From: Pedobacter sp. ok626
GTDB lineage: Bacteria > Bacteroidota > Bacteroidia > Sphingobacteriales > Sphingobacteriaceae
Direction: 5' to 3'
DNA length: 64,000 nt
NCBI RefSeq assembly: GCF_900100435.1
Contig: NZ_FNEX01000010.1
Location: forward strand, 62,001-126,000
The stretch's first letter is position 1, and each line of letters starts with the position of its first letter. Below the pieces are notes generated by a model. It was not told where the DNA came from. It searched no databases and was given only the letters and a program-made list of their open reading frames with translations. Shown piece after piece: positions 26,893-36,987 of the stretch. The position numbers and the translations under genes were made by a program.

Positions 26893-28044
26893 ATGACGCC
26901 TGAAGAGTTTATTAAGCTTTCCGAGAAGTATATTGCTGGTTGTTGTAGTCCTGAGGAGGAAAAACTACTACTCAGTAATAAAGATGCCTTTAAAATTCGC
27001 GATGATGACGGATGCGCGACTTACAATGAATCTTTAAAAGAAGAAGAAATAAGAGGGCGAGTTTTTCAACAAATTGAACAAACTATTGCTGAAAAGAAAA
27101 TCTATAAGCCCTTGTTTGCAGGTCAGTGGTGGGCGGTTGCCGCTATCTTGTTAATTTCTGTAAGCGTTGGAATTTTGTTTTTTAATCGATACACAGAACC
27201 CTCAAATGTTACTTCAATGGCACACATGCAGCGTCCGATTAAGCCTGGAACGGATAAAGCTGTACTGATTCTGGCCGATGGATCCAAAATTCAGTTGGAT
27301 GAGGCGAAGAATGGGGTACTGTCTGATGAGGGTAAGACATTGATCAAGAAAACTACCGATGGAATGCTTGTGTACGAAGCTGGGACAAGCGCAAAATCCG
27401 CTTCAAGCTCTTCCTTAAATACGATAACTATTCCCCGAGGAGGTAAATACCGGGTGAAGTTGCCCGATGGTACATGGGTATGGCTAAATTCAGAATCTAC
27501 ATTGACCTATCCTGAAGCTTTTTCTGGTGCAACTCGTTTGGTTGAATTAAAAGGGGAAGCCTATTTTGAAGTGGCCCGTAATAAGGAAATGCCTTTTATA
27601 GTTAAAACCAGCAGTATAAATGTGGAGGTATTGGGAACGCACTTTAATGTGTCGGCCTATGCCGGAAACGCAGCTACAAAAACAACTTTGCTGGAAGGTG
27701 CTGTAAAGCTAAGGGATGGGCAGGATAGAGCTGTGATGTTAAAACCTGGGGAGCAGGGAACAGCCGTCTCAAAAGGGATCAGCGTAGCTAAAGTTAAAGT
27801 GCAGGAAGTGGTGGCTTGGAAAGACGGGTATTTTGTGTTCAGGGAAAATACCATTCAGGAGATTATGGAACAGGTTGAGCGCTGGTACGATGTTGATATT
27901 GAATATAGAGGTAAAATAAATGAACATGTTTTTGGTGGTGTGTATTCAAAAAATAAAGAGTTATCAGAACTGCTAAAAGGATTGGAGTTAACCGGACTCG
28001 TTCACTTTAAAATTGAAGGAAGGAGGATAATCGTTATGTCTTAA
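26893..28044 (+). CDS. FecR-family anti-sigma factor without an adjacent sigma gene
   Basis: Inner-membrane anti-sigma regulator, 383 residues, full length. Cytoplasmic part to about 75 (MTPEEFIKLSEKYIAGCCSP), one membrane helix (WWAVAAILLISVSVGILFF), then the FecR domain (KPGTDKAVLILADGSKIQLD, IPRGGKYRVKLPDGTWVWLN, VELKGEAYFEVARNKEMPFI, VEVLGTHFNVSAY) and a C-terminal DUF4974-like part (IQEIMEQVERWYDVDIEY). An ECF sigma gene would normally lie just upstream; instead there is a GNAT gene. The nearest unpaired candidate is the sigma gene at 40503, at the other end of the operon. The SusC that follows carries the matching STN domain. Confidence 0.95.
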   Translation: MTPEEFIKLSEKYIAGCCSPEEEKLLLSNKDAFKIRDDDGCATYNESLKEEEIRGRVFQQIEQTIAEKKIYKPLFAGQWWAVAAILLISVSVGILFFNRYTEPSNVTSMAHMQRPIKPGTDKAVLILADGSKIQLDEAKNGVLSDEGKTLIKKTTDGMLVYEAGTSAKSASSSSLNTITIPRGGKYRVKLPDGTWVWLNSESTLTYPEAFSGATRLVELKGEAYFEVARNKEMPFIVKTSSINVEVLGTHFNVSAYAGNAATKTTLLEGAVKLRDGQDRAVMLKPGEQGTAVSKGISVAKVKVQEVVAWKDGYFVFRENTIQEIMEQVERWYDVDIEYRGKINEHVFGGVYSKNKELSELLKGLELTGLVHFKIEGRRIIVMS

Positions 28045-28068
28045 ATAAAAAGATCGTAATGGTTAATT

Positions 28069-28099
28069 AAACCAGGAGCGTTCGCACCGCCCCTGGTTT
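28069..28099 (+). promoter_or_regulatory. Hairpin between fecR and susC (attenuator or weak terminator)
   Basis: Arms AAACCAGG-a-GCG and CGC-c-CCTGGTTT pair except for one A/C mismatch, with a 7-base loop. It starts 25 bases after the fecR stop and ends 75 bases before susC. The mismatch and the GCG/CGC tip recur in the hairpin at 50735-50765. Confidence 0.55.
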
Positions 28100-28174
28100 G
28101 CCAGCCTAAGCTGCGTGAGGTAACCGCTAAAATTGTGTAGTTAACAACAATTGTCAATTTAACCAAACAACCAA

Positions 28175-31100
28175 ATGTATAAAATTTTTACTGCATTAAT
28201 GTGCAGGAGACACTCCTTTGTTCACTTAAAAATTGTTCGCATTATGAAGTTAACCTGCGTTCTGTTGCTCATCGCTATAGTTCAGGTAAATGCTAGTTCC
28301 TATGCTCAAAAGGTAACCATTATGGCTAAAAATGCCCATTTGGAAGACCTTATCCTGGAAATTCAAAAGCAAAGTGGTTACGACTTTGTGTATAGTTCAG
28401 CATTGCTAAAAACTGCTAAATCCATCACCATATCTTTAAGAGATGCCAGTATAACCGAAGTGCTGGACAAGTGTGTGGCAGGGCAACCTTTTTCGTATAT
28501 GATTAACCAGAAAACGGTGACCATAAAGCCCATCGAAAAGCCACTTAAACAAAAAGAGATGAAAGATGTAACCATAACAGGTAAGGTTACAGACGAGCAA
28601 AATCTACCCATACCCGGGGTAACGATACAGGTAAAAAACAGTAATGTTGTTGCCATTTCGAATCATGACGGAAATTATCAGATCATTTCGAAAGACCAGA
28701 GTGATGTGCTGGTTTTTCGCTATATGGGCTACGAAACCAAAGAATTACCTGTTACTGGTAAAAATATTATCAACGTCACGCTAAGAGCTAGTTCGCAAGG
28801 ATTGGAACAGGTTGTGGTGGTAGGTTATGGTAGTCAGAAGAAAGCCACCGTTACAGGTGCAATTGCCTCCATACAAACCAAGGAAATTAAGCAAAGCCCG
28901 GCAGCAAATCTAGCCGTGACGCTTGCGGGTAGACTTCCAGGTTTAACCGCTATTCAACGAAGTGGTGAGCCCGGTCGTGATATCACCAACCTTTTTATAA
29001 GGGGACAGGGAACTGTGAATGGACAGGCACCCATTATCCTGGTAGACGGTATTGAAAGAGATCTGGTCAGTATAGATCCTAATGAGGTGGAATCGGTTAC
29101 GATATTGAAAGATGCTTCTTCAACTGCCATGTTTGGGGTAAGAGGAGCGAATGGTGTGATTTTGGTCACTACAAGAAGAGGGGTGTCTGACGTTCCTGAA
29201 ATTAATTTAAGTATGGAAGCGGCAGCACAGGATTTTACAAGAATCAATACGCCTGTAAACTCAGCAGAATTTGCAACGCTTAGGAACCTGGCTTTAAGGA
29301 ACGATGGTCTCCCTTATGCCTATTCGGCAGAAGCCATTGAAAAATATAGATCGGGAACTGATCCTTTAAGATACCCAAATACCAATTGGAACGATATCCT
29401 GTTAAAAGATTATGCTTTCCAGCAACGCTATAACCTGAACGTTTCAGGGGCAACAGCTGCGGCGAAGTACTTTATCAATGCCGGAATGTTAAACCAGGGT
29501 GGGCAGTTTAAAACTGAAAAAAACCTGAAGTATGACCCTGGCTTTAAACTAGATCGTTATAATTTCCGCTCGAACGTGGACGTGCAGCTCAATAAATCTT
29601 TAAAAGCATTTTTAAATGTCGCTGGTTATCTGGAAAAAAGAAATTCACCTATCGGTGTATTTAATTACTTAGGCGGAGACACCAATGATAACCTGGAAAA
29701 CAATACGCCGGCTTACTGGATTTTGGCCTTGGCCAATGATTTAGATGCTACCATTCCAGGACCGCTTACCCCAGACGGTAAAGTAATTACAACTAGTGCG
29801 GTTCCGCATCCGGCTTATGGACAAATCAACAGATCGGGGTACATTCAACAAACCAGAACAAATATCACAGCTACTTATGGAATGGAACAATCGTTGGCGT
29901 CCATAATTCCAGGTTTATCTGTGAAAGCTGTAGCGTCTTTCGATTCCAAAACGATCAATAATATGTTTGCCGCAAAGTATTATGAAAAATGGATACCAGT
30001 TATTGACGAAAACCAACTGGATGAAAATGGACAACCATCACTTACCTACAGACCATTTAATGCAGATAAAGATACGCCTTTAAGTATTTGGGGCGGTCGG
30101 TATTTTACTTCCCTGACCAATTTGCAGGCTACATTAAATTATAACCAAAGGTTTGGTAAACATGCCGTAAGTGGCTTATTACTTTTTCAGGACCAGTCAA
30201 CCCGTATCAATCAGGAATTACCTTATAATTTAAGGGGATTTGCTGCACGTATGACCTATGGTTATAACAATCGTTACTTTATGGAGTTAAATGCTGGTTA
30301 TAATGGATCGGAACAATTTGCTAAAGGAAAGCGATTTGGATTTTTCCCCGCAGTATCGGCTGGATGGTTAATATCTGAAGAGAATTTTCTGAAAGGAAAT
30401 AATATAATAAATCTGTTGAAGTTAAGAGGATCGTATGGTGAGGTAGGAAATGACCGGATTGGCGGACGCAGATTCCTTTACCTGGATGATATACAGGTAA
30501 ATGGGGGCGGGTATTCGGGGAGTTTAGGCAATGGACAGATCATCACTACCAATCTGCTGAGAAATGAAGATTTACAGTGGGAAGTAGCTAAAAAAGCCAA
30601 TATAGGTTTGGAACTTGGGTTATTTGGCGCCGTAAATTTAGTCGTTGATGTTTTTAATGAAAAAAGGAATAACATCTTAAGGACAAGAGGCACAGTGCCT
30701 GCCCTTAATGGATTGCCTAATGGATCCCTTCCTCCGGTTAATATTGGTGTGATTAACAATAAAGGTTACGAGATTGAATTAAATTATAAGAAACAGATCA
30801 ATCCTGACCTTTCTATTTTTACCAGGCTAAATTTAAATTATGCGAGAAACAAACAAATAAATGCTGATGAAGCAATTTTACCTGAAGATTATGCTTACCG
30901 TTATCGTCAAACTGGCTATAGAATTGGACAACAATGGGGATATGAGATTGAAAGCTATTTTGCAGATGCTGCAGACATAGCAAATTCTCCTGTGCAGAAT
31001 GTAGGTGGTCATGAGTCCAGACCTGGTGATTTTAAATACAAAGATCTGAATGGGGATGGTGTCGTAGATGGTAAAGATGTTGCGCCTATGGCTTATTCTG

Positions 31101-31576
31101 TAGTACCAGAATATACATTTGGTGCTGCCTTCAACGTCAACTATAAAAACTTTGATCTTAGTGCCTTGTTTCAGGGAGTAACCAATGTCATGAGTTTTTA
31201 TGGTGGGCGCGGAAACTGGCCATTGTACAATTATTCTGAATGGCATGCCTATAGCTGGACTGAAGAGCGTGCTGCTAAGGGACAGGAAATTCGATACCCG
31301 AGGTTGACCACACAGCCTTCACCAAATGAAACAACCAACTCCTTCTTTTACATGGATGCCAGTTACATCAGGTTAAAAAACGTCGAACTGGGCTATACCA
31401 TTCCGACTGGTATTGCAAAGAAATTGCGGGCGAAATCAATCAGATTTTATGTGAATGGACTTAATCTGGTGACTTGGGATAGACTGCCGACCAAGAATTT
31501 TGATCCGGAGCTGACTGGGGACTACGTGTACCCGGTTACCCGTTACTACAATGCAGGCGTAAACTTTACATTTTAA
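28175..31576 (+). CDS. SusC-type TonB-dependent receptor with STN signalling domain
   Basis: Outer-membrane importer of 1133 residues. The long N-terminal leader MYKIFTALMCRRHSFVHLKI precedes a signal core LTCVLLLIAIVQVNASSYAQ. Then come an STN domain (AHLEDLILEIQKQSGYDFVY, to about residue 115), a carboxypeptidase-like domain (ITGKVTDEQNLPIPGVTIQV), the junction LEQVVVVGYGSQKKATVTGA, plug (PIILVDGIERDLVSI, VTILKDASSTAMFGVRGANG) and a barrel with the calcium-site-like KDLNGDGVVDGKD. It ends with a terminal Phe (NAGVNFTF). STN indicates control through the FecR just upstream. The two downstream GH78-like enzymes suggest a rhamnose-containing or similar substrate. Confidence 0.96.
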   Translation: MYKIFTALMCRRHSFVHLKIVRIMKLTCVLLLIAIVQVNASSYAQKVTIMAKNAHLEDLILEIQKQSGYDFVYSSALLKTAKSITISLRDASITEVLDKCVAGQPFSYMINQKTVTIKPIEKPLKQKEMKDVTITGKVTDEQNLPIPGVTIQVKNSNVVAISNHDGNYQIISKDQSDVLVFRYMGYETKELPVTGKNIINVTLRASSQGLEQVVVVGYGSQKKATVTGAIASIQTKEIKQSPAANLAVTLAGRLPGLTAIQRSGEPGRDITNLFIRGQGTVNGQAPIILVDGIERDLVSIDPNEVESVTILKDASSTAMFGVRGANGVILVTTRRGVSDVPEINLSMEAAAQDFTRINTPVNSAEFATLRNLALRNDGLPYAYSAEAIEKYRSGTDPLRYPNTNWNDILLKDYAFQQRYNLNVSGATAAAKYFINAGMLNQGGQFKTEKNLKYDPGFKLDRYNFRSNVDVQLNKSLKAFLNVAGYLEKRNSPIGVFNYLGGDTNDNLENNTPAYWILALANDLDATIPGPLTPDGKVITTSAVPHPAYGQINRSGYIQQTRTNITATYGMEQSLASIIPGLSVKAVASFDSKTINNMFAAKYYEKWIPVIDENQLDENGQPSLTYRPFNADKDTPLSIWGGRYFTSLTNLQATLNYNQRFGKHAVSGLLLFQDQSTRINQELPYNLRGFAARMTYGYNNRYFMELNAGYNGSEQFAKGKRFGFFPAVSAGWLISEENFLKGNNIINLLKLRGSYGEVGNDRIGGRRFLYLDDIQVNGGGYSGSLGNGQIITTNLLRNEDLQWEVAKKANIGLELGLFGAVNLVVDVFNEKRNNILRTRGTVPALNGLPNGSLPPVNIGVINNKGYEIELNYKKQINPDLSIFTRLNLNYARNKQINADEAILPEDYAYRYRQTGYRIGQQWGYEIESYFADAADIANSPVQNVGGHESRPGDFKYKDLNGDGVVDGKDVAPMAYSVVPEYTFGAAFNVNYKNFDLSALFQGVTNVMSFYGGRGNWPLYNYSEWHAYSWTEERAAKGQEIRYPRLTTQPSPNETTNSFFYMDASYIRLKNVELGYTIPTGIAKKLRAKSIRFYVNGLNLVTWDRLPTKNFDPELTGDYVYPVTRYYNAGVNFTF

Positions 31577-31593
31577 TATTAAAAGCAAACGAT

Positions 31594-33342
31594 ATGAAAA
31601 AAATAATGATTTGCTCGTTCCTGATATTTATCGGCTTACAAGGTTGCAAGAAAGATCCTCTTGACATTACTCCGGATGGAAGGATAACATTAGAAGAGGT
31701 TTTTAAGGATGAAAAACGAACCGAAGCTTATTTAAATACAGTATATAATTCTATCCCAAGTTACTTTTGGCGCTATCAGTTTTATTCTTTTCTTTCTGTG
31801 ATTACTGATGAATCACAGGATGGCGATGTGGGTAATGCACCGAACATCATGTCAGCACAATGGATAAATGGTGGATTGACACCTTCTTATAACCCGCTGG
31901 AATTTGATGGACAAGGTGCGGGTAGAGTTCGTTATAATACTTATTGGGCAGGAATAAGGGATGCCAATGTTTTTCTGGAAAATATAGATAAGGCGAATGT
32001 GCCGAGTCCAACTAACAGAAATCGTATGCGAGCAGAGGCACAAGTGCTTAGAGCATTTTATTACCTGGAATTGATTAAACAATTTGGGCCAATGCCCGTT
32101 GTCGATAAATCTTTTTCCGGATCTTTTGACTATAAGAGTTTAACAAGGCCAAGTTTCCAGGCCTGTACTGATTTTATCGTTCAAAACTGCGACCAGGCTA
32201 TAGCGACTAATGATTTGCCTTTAAGAATAACAATTGAGACAGAAAGAGGTCGTTTTACCAGGGCAATCGCTCATGCGATTAAGTCGCAGGCATTGCTGTA
32301 TAATGCGAGCCCATTATGGAATCCAGGTAATGAGATTAGCAAATGGAAGGCTGCAGCTGAGGCTTCAAAAATAGCATTAACTACGTTGACTGCGAACAAC
32401 AACTATAAACTTGCAGACAATTATGGAGAATATTTTTTAAGTCAGACGGATATCAACAATACGCCGCGTGATAAAGAAACCATATATGAACGGCCTGAAG
32501 GTGGAGATCCGAATTTTGTTTCCATGAATGGAATCCCTAGTCGATCGGGCTCTAGTAAATCAGGTACAAATCCTTCTCAGGAATTGGTTGATGCTTATGA
32601 TATGAAAGTTACAGGGATGCCTGCAATTACGGGGTACCTGGATGCAGATCACCTTCAACCTGTAATAAATGCGGCATCAGGTTACCTGGAAACTAATCCT
32701 TACGAGGGACGTGATCCTCGTTTTTACGCCACTGTATGGTATAATGGCGCTGCATACGATAACATTTCTGGGCAGGTACACACCATAGAGACTTTTACAG
32801 GTGGATCTGATCAACTATTAAAAAGTCCCCCAAATAAGGTAAATACACACTCTGGTTATTACCTGAGGAAGTTCATTGATCCTAAAATTCAAGTGGGACA
32901 ATCTTCTAATGCCAAATGGAAAAAATATAGATTAGCAGAGATCTATCTGAATTATGCAGAAGCAGAAAATGAAAATCTAGGCCCAATTCAGGATGTTTAT
33001 GATGCTATTAATACAGTGCGAAATCGAGCTGGCATGCCTAATCTGCCTTTGGGATTAACGAAAGATCAAATGAGGGAGCGGATTAGAAGGGAGCGCAGAG
33101 TAGAGCTTGCTATTGAAGAGCATCGCTTCTGGGATGTTCGCAGGTGGAAAATCCTTTCGCAAACAGACAAAGTGCTTACAGGAATGGAGATTACAAAAAC
33201 AGGGGGGAATTCTTTTTCCTATAAGCGTTTTGTTTCTGAACGTAGAAGTGCATGGGCAGATAAATTCCTGATTTTCCCTATTCCTATCAATGATGCAGCC
33301 AACATCCCTGATTTTGGTGCGAATCAAAATCCCGGCTGGTAA
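31594..33342 (+). CDS. SusD/RagB-family lipoprotein
   Basis: Glycan-binding partner of the SusC that ends 17 bases upstream. Lipobox IGLQGC with Cys18. Family landmarks: DITPDGRITLEEVFKDEKRT, RMRAEAQVLRAFYYLELIKQ, FGPMPVVDKSFSG, YRLAEIYLNYAEAENENLGP, IRRERRVELAIEEHRFWDVR, and the tail FPIPINDAANIPDFGANQNP. Normal length at 582 residues. Confidence 0.96.
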   Translation: MKKIMICSFLIFIGLQGCKKDPLDITPDGRITLEEVFKDEKRTEAYLNTVYNSIPSYFWRYQFYSFLSVITDESQDGDVGNAPNIMSAQWINGGLTPSYNPLEFDGQGAGRVRYNTYWAGIRDANVFLENIDKANVPSPTNRNRMRAEAQVLRAFYYLELIKQFGPMPVVDKSFSGSFDYKSLTRPSFQACTDFIVQNCDQAIATNDLPLRITIETERGRFTRAIAHAIKSQALLYNASPLWNPGNEISKWKAAAEASKIALTTLTANNNYKLADNYGEYFLSQTDINNTPRDKETIYERPEGGDPNFVSMNGIPSRSGSSKSGTNPSQELVDAYDMKVTGMPAITGYLDADHLQPVINAASGYLETNPYEGRDPRFYATVWYNGAAYDNISGQVHTIETFTGGSDQLLKSPPNKVNTHSGYYLRKFIDPKIQVGQSSNAKWKKYRLAEIYLNYAEAENENLGPIQDVYDAINTVRNRAGMPNLPLGLTKDQMRERIRRERRVELAIEEHRFWDVRRWKILSQTDKVLTGMEITKTGGNSFSYKRFVSERRSAWADKFLIFPIPINDAANIPDFGANQNPGW

Positions 33343-33359
33343 TTTAATTCCTGTAAAAA

Positions 33360-34583
33360 ATGAAAACCATGAAATATAAAATCATATATATAATTTTTTC
33401 TGTTGCAGCTATTTTAACCTTTCAGATAGGATGTAAAAAAACAGATAAAGAGAATGGGCCTGTAGAGCTGCCAGTGGTGACTACCTCGGGGCCTACCGAT
33501 ATTTCTCAGTCGACAGCCAAGAGTGGAGGAGAAGTTGTTTCTGATGGCGGGGGCACCGTAACCGTTTCTGGTGTTTGCTGGAGCGCAAGTCCTAATCCGA
33601 CACCGGCCGATTTTAAAACCACCAATGGGCCGCAGAGAGGTGCTTTTGCCAGTAATATTACCAAACTGGATATGAAGAAAACCTATTATTTAAGAGCCTA
33701 TGCAACAAACAAGGCGGGTACAGCGTATGGTGCTGAGGTATCTTTTACAACTACTGCCGCGGTTGCTATACTGACGACAACACCAATAACAGAGTTGACT
33801 GGAACGACAGCAAAAAGTGGCGGGAAAATTACTGAGTATGGTGAGACGGTAACATCAAGAGGAATTTGTTGGTCGTTGGGTGATTTGCCTACCATCAACG
33901 ATTCAAAGGCTGAAGCGGGTGCTGGTGCTGGAAGTTTTAGTGCCAATTTAACGGGTTTAACACCTGGTATGACCTACAGGGTACGTGCTTATGCCGTAAA
34001 TGTTGGTGGAGTTGGCTATGGAGAAATCATTAAAATTACGACCCCAATGCCACCGATAACAGACTATGATGGCAATGTTTACAATTCTGTAGTGATAGGC
34101 AACCAGGTATGGATGACAACTGATTTAAAGGTTACTCATTTTAGAAATGGAGATCTGATTACTGATCTGGATAAGAACGATCCTTATAACGCTACCAGGG
34201 GAATGTTGTATACCTGGCATTCGGCAGCAGATGGAAGGCAAATTGCACCATCAGGCTGGCATGTGCCAACCGATGCAGAATGGACGCAGCTGGAGCAATA
34301 TCTTGGCGCCGGATCTGCAGGTAGGTTGAAAGGTGTCGGTAAAGCCTATTGGGATGCGCCTAATGTGGGTGCAACAGATGATTTTGGTTTTGCTGCAGGT
34401 GGTAATGGGATCAATACCGGAGGCGGAAGATTCGCCATGGGATCTGTAGGGATCTGGTGGAGTTCTACGGCATCAAATGCAAGTGCTGCATGGAGGCGTG
34501 ATATGGACACGAGCAGGTCGAGTTTTTACCGCTATGACAACGATAAATCATTCAAATTCAGCATCAGGCTGATTAAAGATTAA
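33360..34583 (+). CDS. Lipoprotein with fibronectin-III-like repeats and a FISUMP domain
   Basis: Probable surface protein in the position where SusE-type glycan binders are usually found. Lipoprotein signal with Cys25 (LTFQIGC). Two Fn3-like repeats at about 38-130 and 131-222 carry the pattern TAKSGG, V-S-x-G-I/V-C-W-S, and YYLRAYATN/YRVRAYAVN. The C-terminal part (about 230-407) is a Fibrobacter succinogenes major paralogous (FISUMP) domain: YDGNVYNSVVIGNQVWMTTD, then APSGWHVPTDAEWTQLEQYL, GGNG, WWSSTASNASAAWRRDM and the tail FKFSIRLIKD. The role of FISUMP domains is not well defined; adhesion or glycan contact is assumed. No catalytic residues were seen. Confidence 0.88.
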   Translation: MKTMKYKIIYIIFSVAAILTFQIGCKKTDKENGPVELPVVTTSGPTDISQSTAKSGGEVVSDGGGTVTVSGVCWSASPNPTPADFKTTNGPQRGAFASNITKLDMKKTYYLRAYATNKAGTAYGAEVSFTTTAAVAILTTTPITELTGTTAKSGGKITEYGETVTSRGICWSLGDLPTINDSKAEAGAGAGSFSANLTGLTPGMTYRVRAYAVNVGGVGYGEIIKITTPMPPITDYDGNVYNSVVIGNQVWMTTDLKVTHFRNGDLITDLDKNDPYNATRGMLYTWHSAADGRQIAPSGWHVPTDAEWTQLEQYLGAGSAGRLKGVGKAYWDAPNVGATDDFGFAAGGNGINTGGGRFAMGSVGIWWSSTASNASAAWRRDMDTSRSSFYRYDNDKSFKFSIRLIKD

Positions 34584-34589
34584 CAACAG

Positions 34590-36965
34590 ATGAAGCTGCC
34601 TCTTTTATTATTAACGCTGGTTATGAATTCGGCACTTCTATTTGGTCAGCAACCGGCACAAGTTGATGCCGGTTTGCTGAACCAAAAATGGAATGCGCAT
34701 TGGATTACTTATCCTAACGGATCATTAAAAGAATATGGTGTTTATCATTTTAGAAAAACGATATCTTTAAAAGAGCACCCGAAGAAGTTTGTCATTAATG
34801 TTTCGGGCGATAACCGTTACATTTTATATGTAAATGGAAAGGAAGTATGTCGGGGACCTGCACGTGGTGATCTGGGACACTGGCGTTTTGAAACCTTTGA
34901 TATTGCTGCGGAATTGAATGCCGGAACAAATATATTGGCTGCAGTGGTTTGGAATTTTGGTGAGTTTAAGCCACTCGCGCAGATGAGCAATAAAATTGGA
35001 TTTATTGTACAGGGCAATAGTGATGAGGAACAAATTGTAAATACCGCTGAAGATTGGAAAGTGTATAAAAATGAAGCTTATGTTGTACCAGCTAAAAAAA
35101 CTGCAAGAACAGTTGTTGGCCCCGGAGATGAGGTAGATGCCAGTAAGTATCCCTATGGTTGGGAAGGATTTGGTTTTAACGATAAGGAATGGCTGCAACC
35201 TCGTTTATTAAGCAGGGGTGTGCCTTATGGTAAATTTGAGGATTGGGACTGGATGCTGGTGTCTAGAAATATTCCTTTTATGGAACATACCATCCAACGG
35301 ATGGGGCTGGTAAGGCGTACTGAGCAAATAGATGTAGACAGTTTACATTTTCAGAAAAAAGCACCATTTCGTATTGGTAAATATAAAAAAGTAAAGTTAT
35401 TGCTTGATCAGGGGCAGCTGACCACCGCTTATCCGCAACTCTTGGTAACTGGCGGGAAAGGAGCGAGAATTTGCATAGGCTATGCTGAAGCACTTACTGA
35501 CGGGCAGGGACATAAAGGGAATAGAAATGAGATCAGCGGAAAAATACTGGACAGTGATTTTTATGATCGGTATAATCCGGATGGTGGGATGAACAGGAGC
35601 TTTAAACCTTTATGGTTTAGGACTTACCGTTACCTGGAACTGACAGTGGAGACGAAGGAGGAGCCTCTTGTAATTGAGGATTTTTTTGCTGAATTTACAG
35701 CTTATCCTTTTAAAGCGCTGGCTTCTTTTAAGTCTAATGATACTTCGCTGGATCAGATTTGGAAAACAGGATGGCATACAGCAAGACTTTGTGCTGGTGA
35801 AACTTATTATGATTGTCCATATTATGAACAACTGCAGTATATAGGTGATACCCGTATACAGGCTCTGATTTCTTTGTATGTGTCTGGCGATGACCGTTTG
35901 ATGCGTAACGCTATTGAACAGTTTAGGCATTCACAGTTACCGGAAGGTTTAACGCAGAGCAGATATCCATCTGCACAGCCACAGGTTATTCCTCCATTTT
36001 CATTGTATTGGACAAATATGGTTTACGATTACTGGATGCACCGGGAGGATGATCAATTTATTAAAGCGCAATTGAATGGCATAAGGAACGTATTGGATTG
36101 GTACGAGAAACAGATAGACCAAACTGGAATGATGGGAGGGATGGATTGGTGGAATTTTGTTGATTGGTCTTTCGGGCCGTGGACTGATCAGCAACCTATC
36201 GGAGGTGTTCCTTCAGGTGCCATAAATGGAAATTCATCTATTTTAACCCTACAGTTTGTCTATTCTTTGCAGATGGCTGCAGAGCTTTTTGCTGCTTATG
36301 GTGAAAAGGATTTGTCAGCCCGTTATACAGCCCTTTCAAAGAAATTGGTAACCGCTACTTACGAACGTTGTTGGGATAAGGAAAGAGGATTGCTGGCAGA
36401 TTCGCCTGACAAAAATGCTTTTAGTCAGCATGCCAATATTCTGGGTGTATTGACTGGGATGTTTAATCCCCGATCTGAAAAAGTAATGATTCATAAGATT
36501 TTAAATGAGAAGGACATCACGGAGGCTACCTTATATTTTAAGTTTTACCTGGTGCAAGCCATGAAAAAAGCAGGGATGGCTGATGCCTACCTGGAATTGC
36601 TGAAACCCTGGAAAGATATGATTGCGATGGGCTTGAGCACTTTCGCGGAAACACCCGAGCCCACAAGATCGGATTGCCATGCCTGGAGTGCCAGTCCTAA
36701 TTATGATTTTCTGGCTACTGTTTGTGGCATTACACCCGGCAGTAAAGGTTTTGGTACGGTAAACATAGCGCCTCAGTTGGGTGCATTAACCAGTCTTTCT
36801 GCCGTAATGCCGCACCCTAAAGGAAACATTGTTGTGGACCTGAAAAGAATAGGCCTACAGGGACTGGAGGCTGAGATCACTTTACCGGATGGTATTGCAG
36901 GACAGTTGATCTGGCGTGATAAAAAGATTAAGCTTAGAGCTGGCAGACAGTTTTTAGGCATTTAA
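34590..36965 (+). CDS. GH78-like alpha-L-rhamnosidase-type glycoside hydrolase (first of two)
   Basis: Secreted hydrolase of 791 residues with signal peptide LLLTLVMNSALLFGQQ. N-terminal beta domains hold FVINVSGDNRYILYVNGKEV and CRGPARGDLGHWRFETFDIA; the (alpha/alpha)6 catalytic barrel runs from about 375 to 715. Acidic residues D408, E413 and D420 in DCPYYEQLQYIGD have the same spacing as the substrate-contacting Asp/Glu/Asp of GH78 alpha-L-rhamnosidases as I recall them. MGGMDWWNFVDWS and FAETPEPTRSDCHAWSASP follow, then a C-terminal beta domain. Substrate is inferred from the family, not proved. It is about half identical by eye to the gene at 37959. Confidence 0.85.
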   Translation: MKLPLLLLTLVMNSALLFGQQPAQVDAGLLNQKWNAHWITYPNGSLKEYGVYHFRKTISLKEHPKKFVINVSGDNRYILYVNGKEVCRGPARGDLGHWRFETFDIAAELNAGTNILAAVVWNFGEFKPLAQMSNKIGFIVQGNSDEEQIVNTAEDWKVYKNEAYVVPAKKTARTVVGPGDEVDASKYPYGWEGFGFNDKEWLQPRLLSRGVPYGKFEDWDWMLVSRNIPFMEHTIQRMGLVRRTEQIDVDSLHFQKKAPFRIGKYKKVKLLLDQGQLTTAYPQLLVTGGKGARICIGYAEALTDGQGHKGNRNEISGKILDSDFYDRYNPDGGMNRSFKPLWFRTYRYLELTVETKEEPLVIEDFFAEFTAYPFKALASFKSNDTSLDQIWKTGWHTARLCAGETYYDCPYYEQLQYIGDTRIQALISLYVSGDDRLMRNAIEQFRHSQLPEGLTQSRYPSAQPQVIPPFSLYWTNMVYDYWMHREDDQFIKAQLNGIRNVLDWYEKQIDQTGMMGGMDWWNFVDWSFGPWTDQQPIGGVPSGAINGNSSILTLQFVYSLQMAAELFAAYGEKDLSARYTALSKKLVTATYERCWDKERGLLADSPDKNAFSQHANILGVLTGMFNPRSEKVMIHKILNEKDITEATLYFKFYLVQAMKKAGMADAYLELLKPWKDMIAMGLSTFAETPEPTRSDCHAWSASPNYDFLATVCGITPGSKGFGTVNIAPQLGALTSLSAVMPHPKGNIVVDLKRIGLQGLEAEITLPDGIAGQLIWRDKKIKLRAGRQFLGI

Positions 36966-36987
36966 AAAACAGATTTAAACGATTGTT

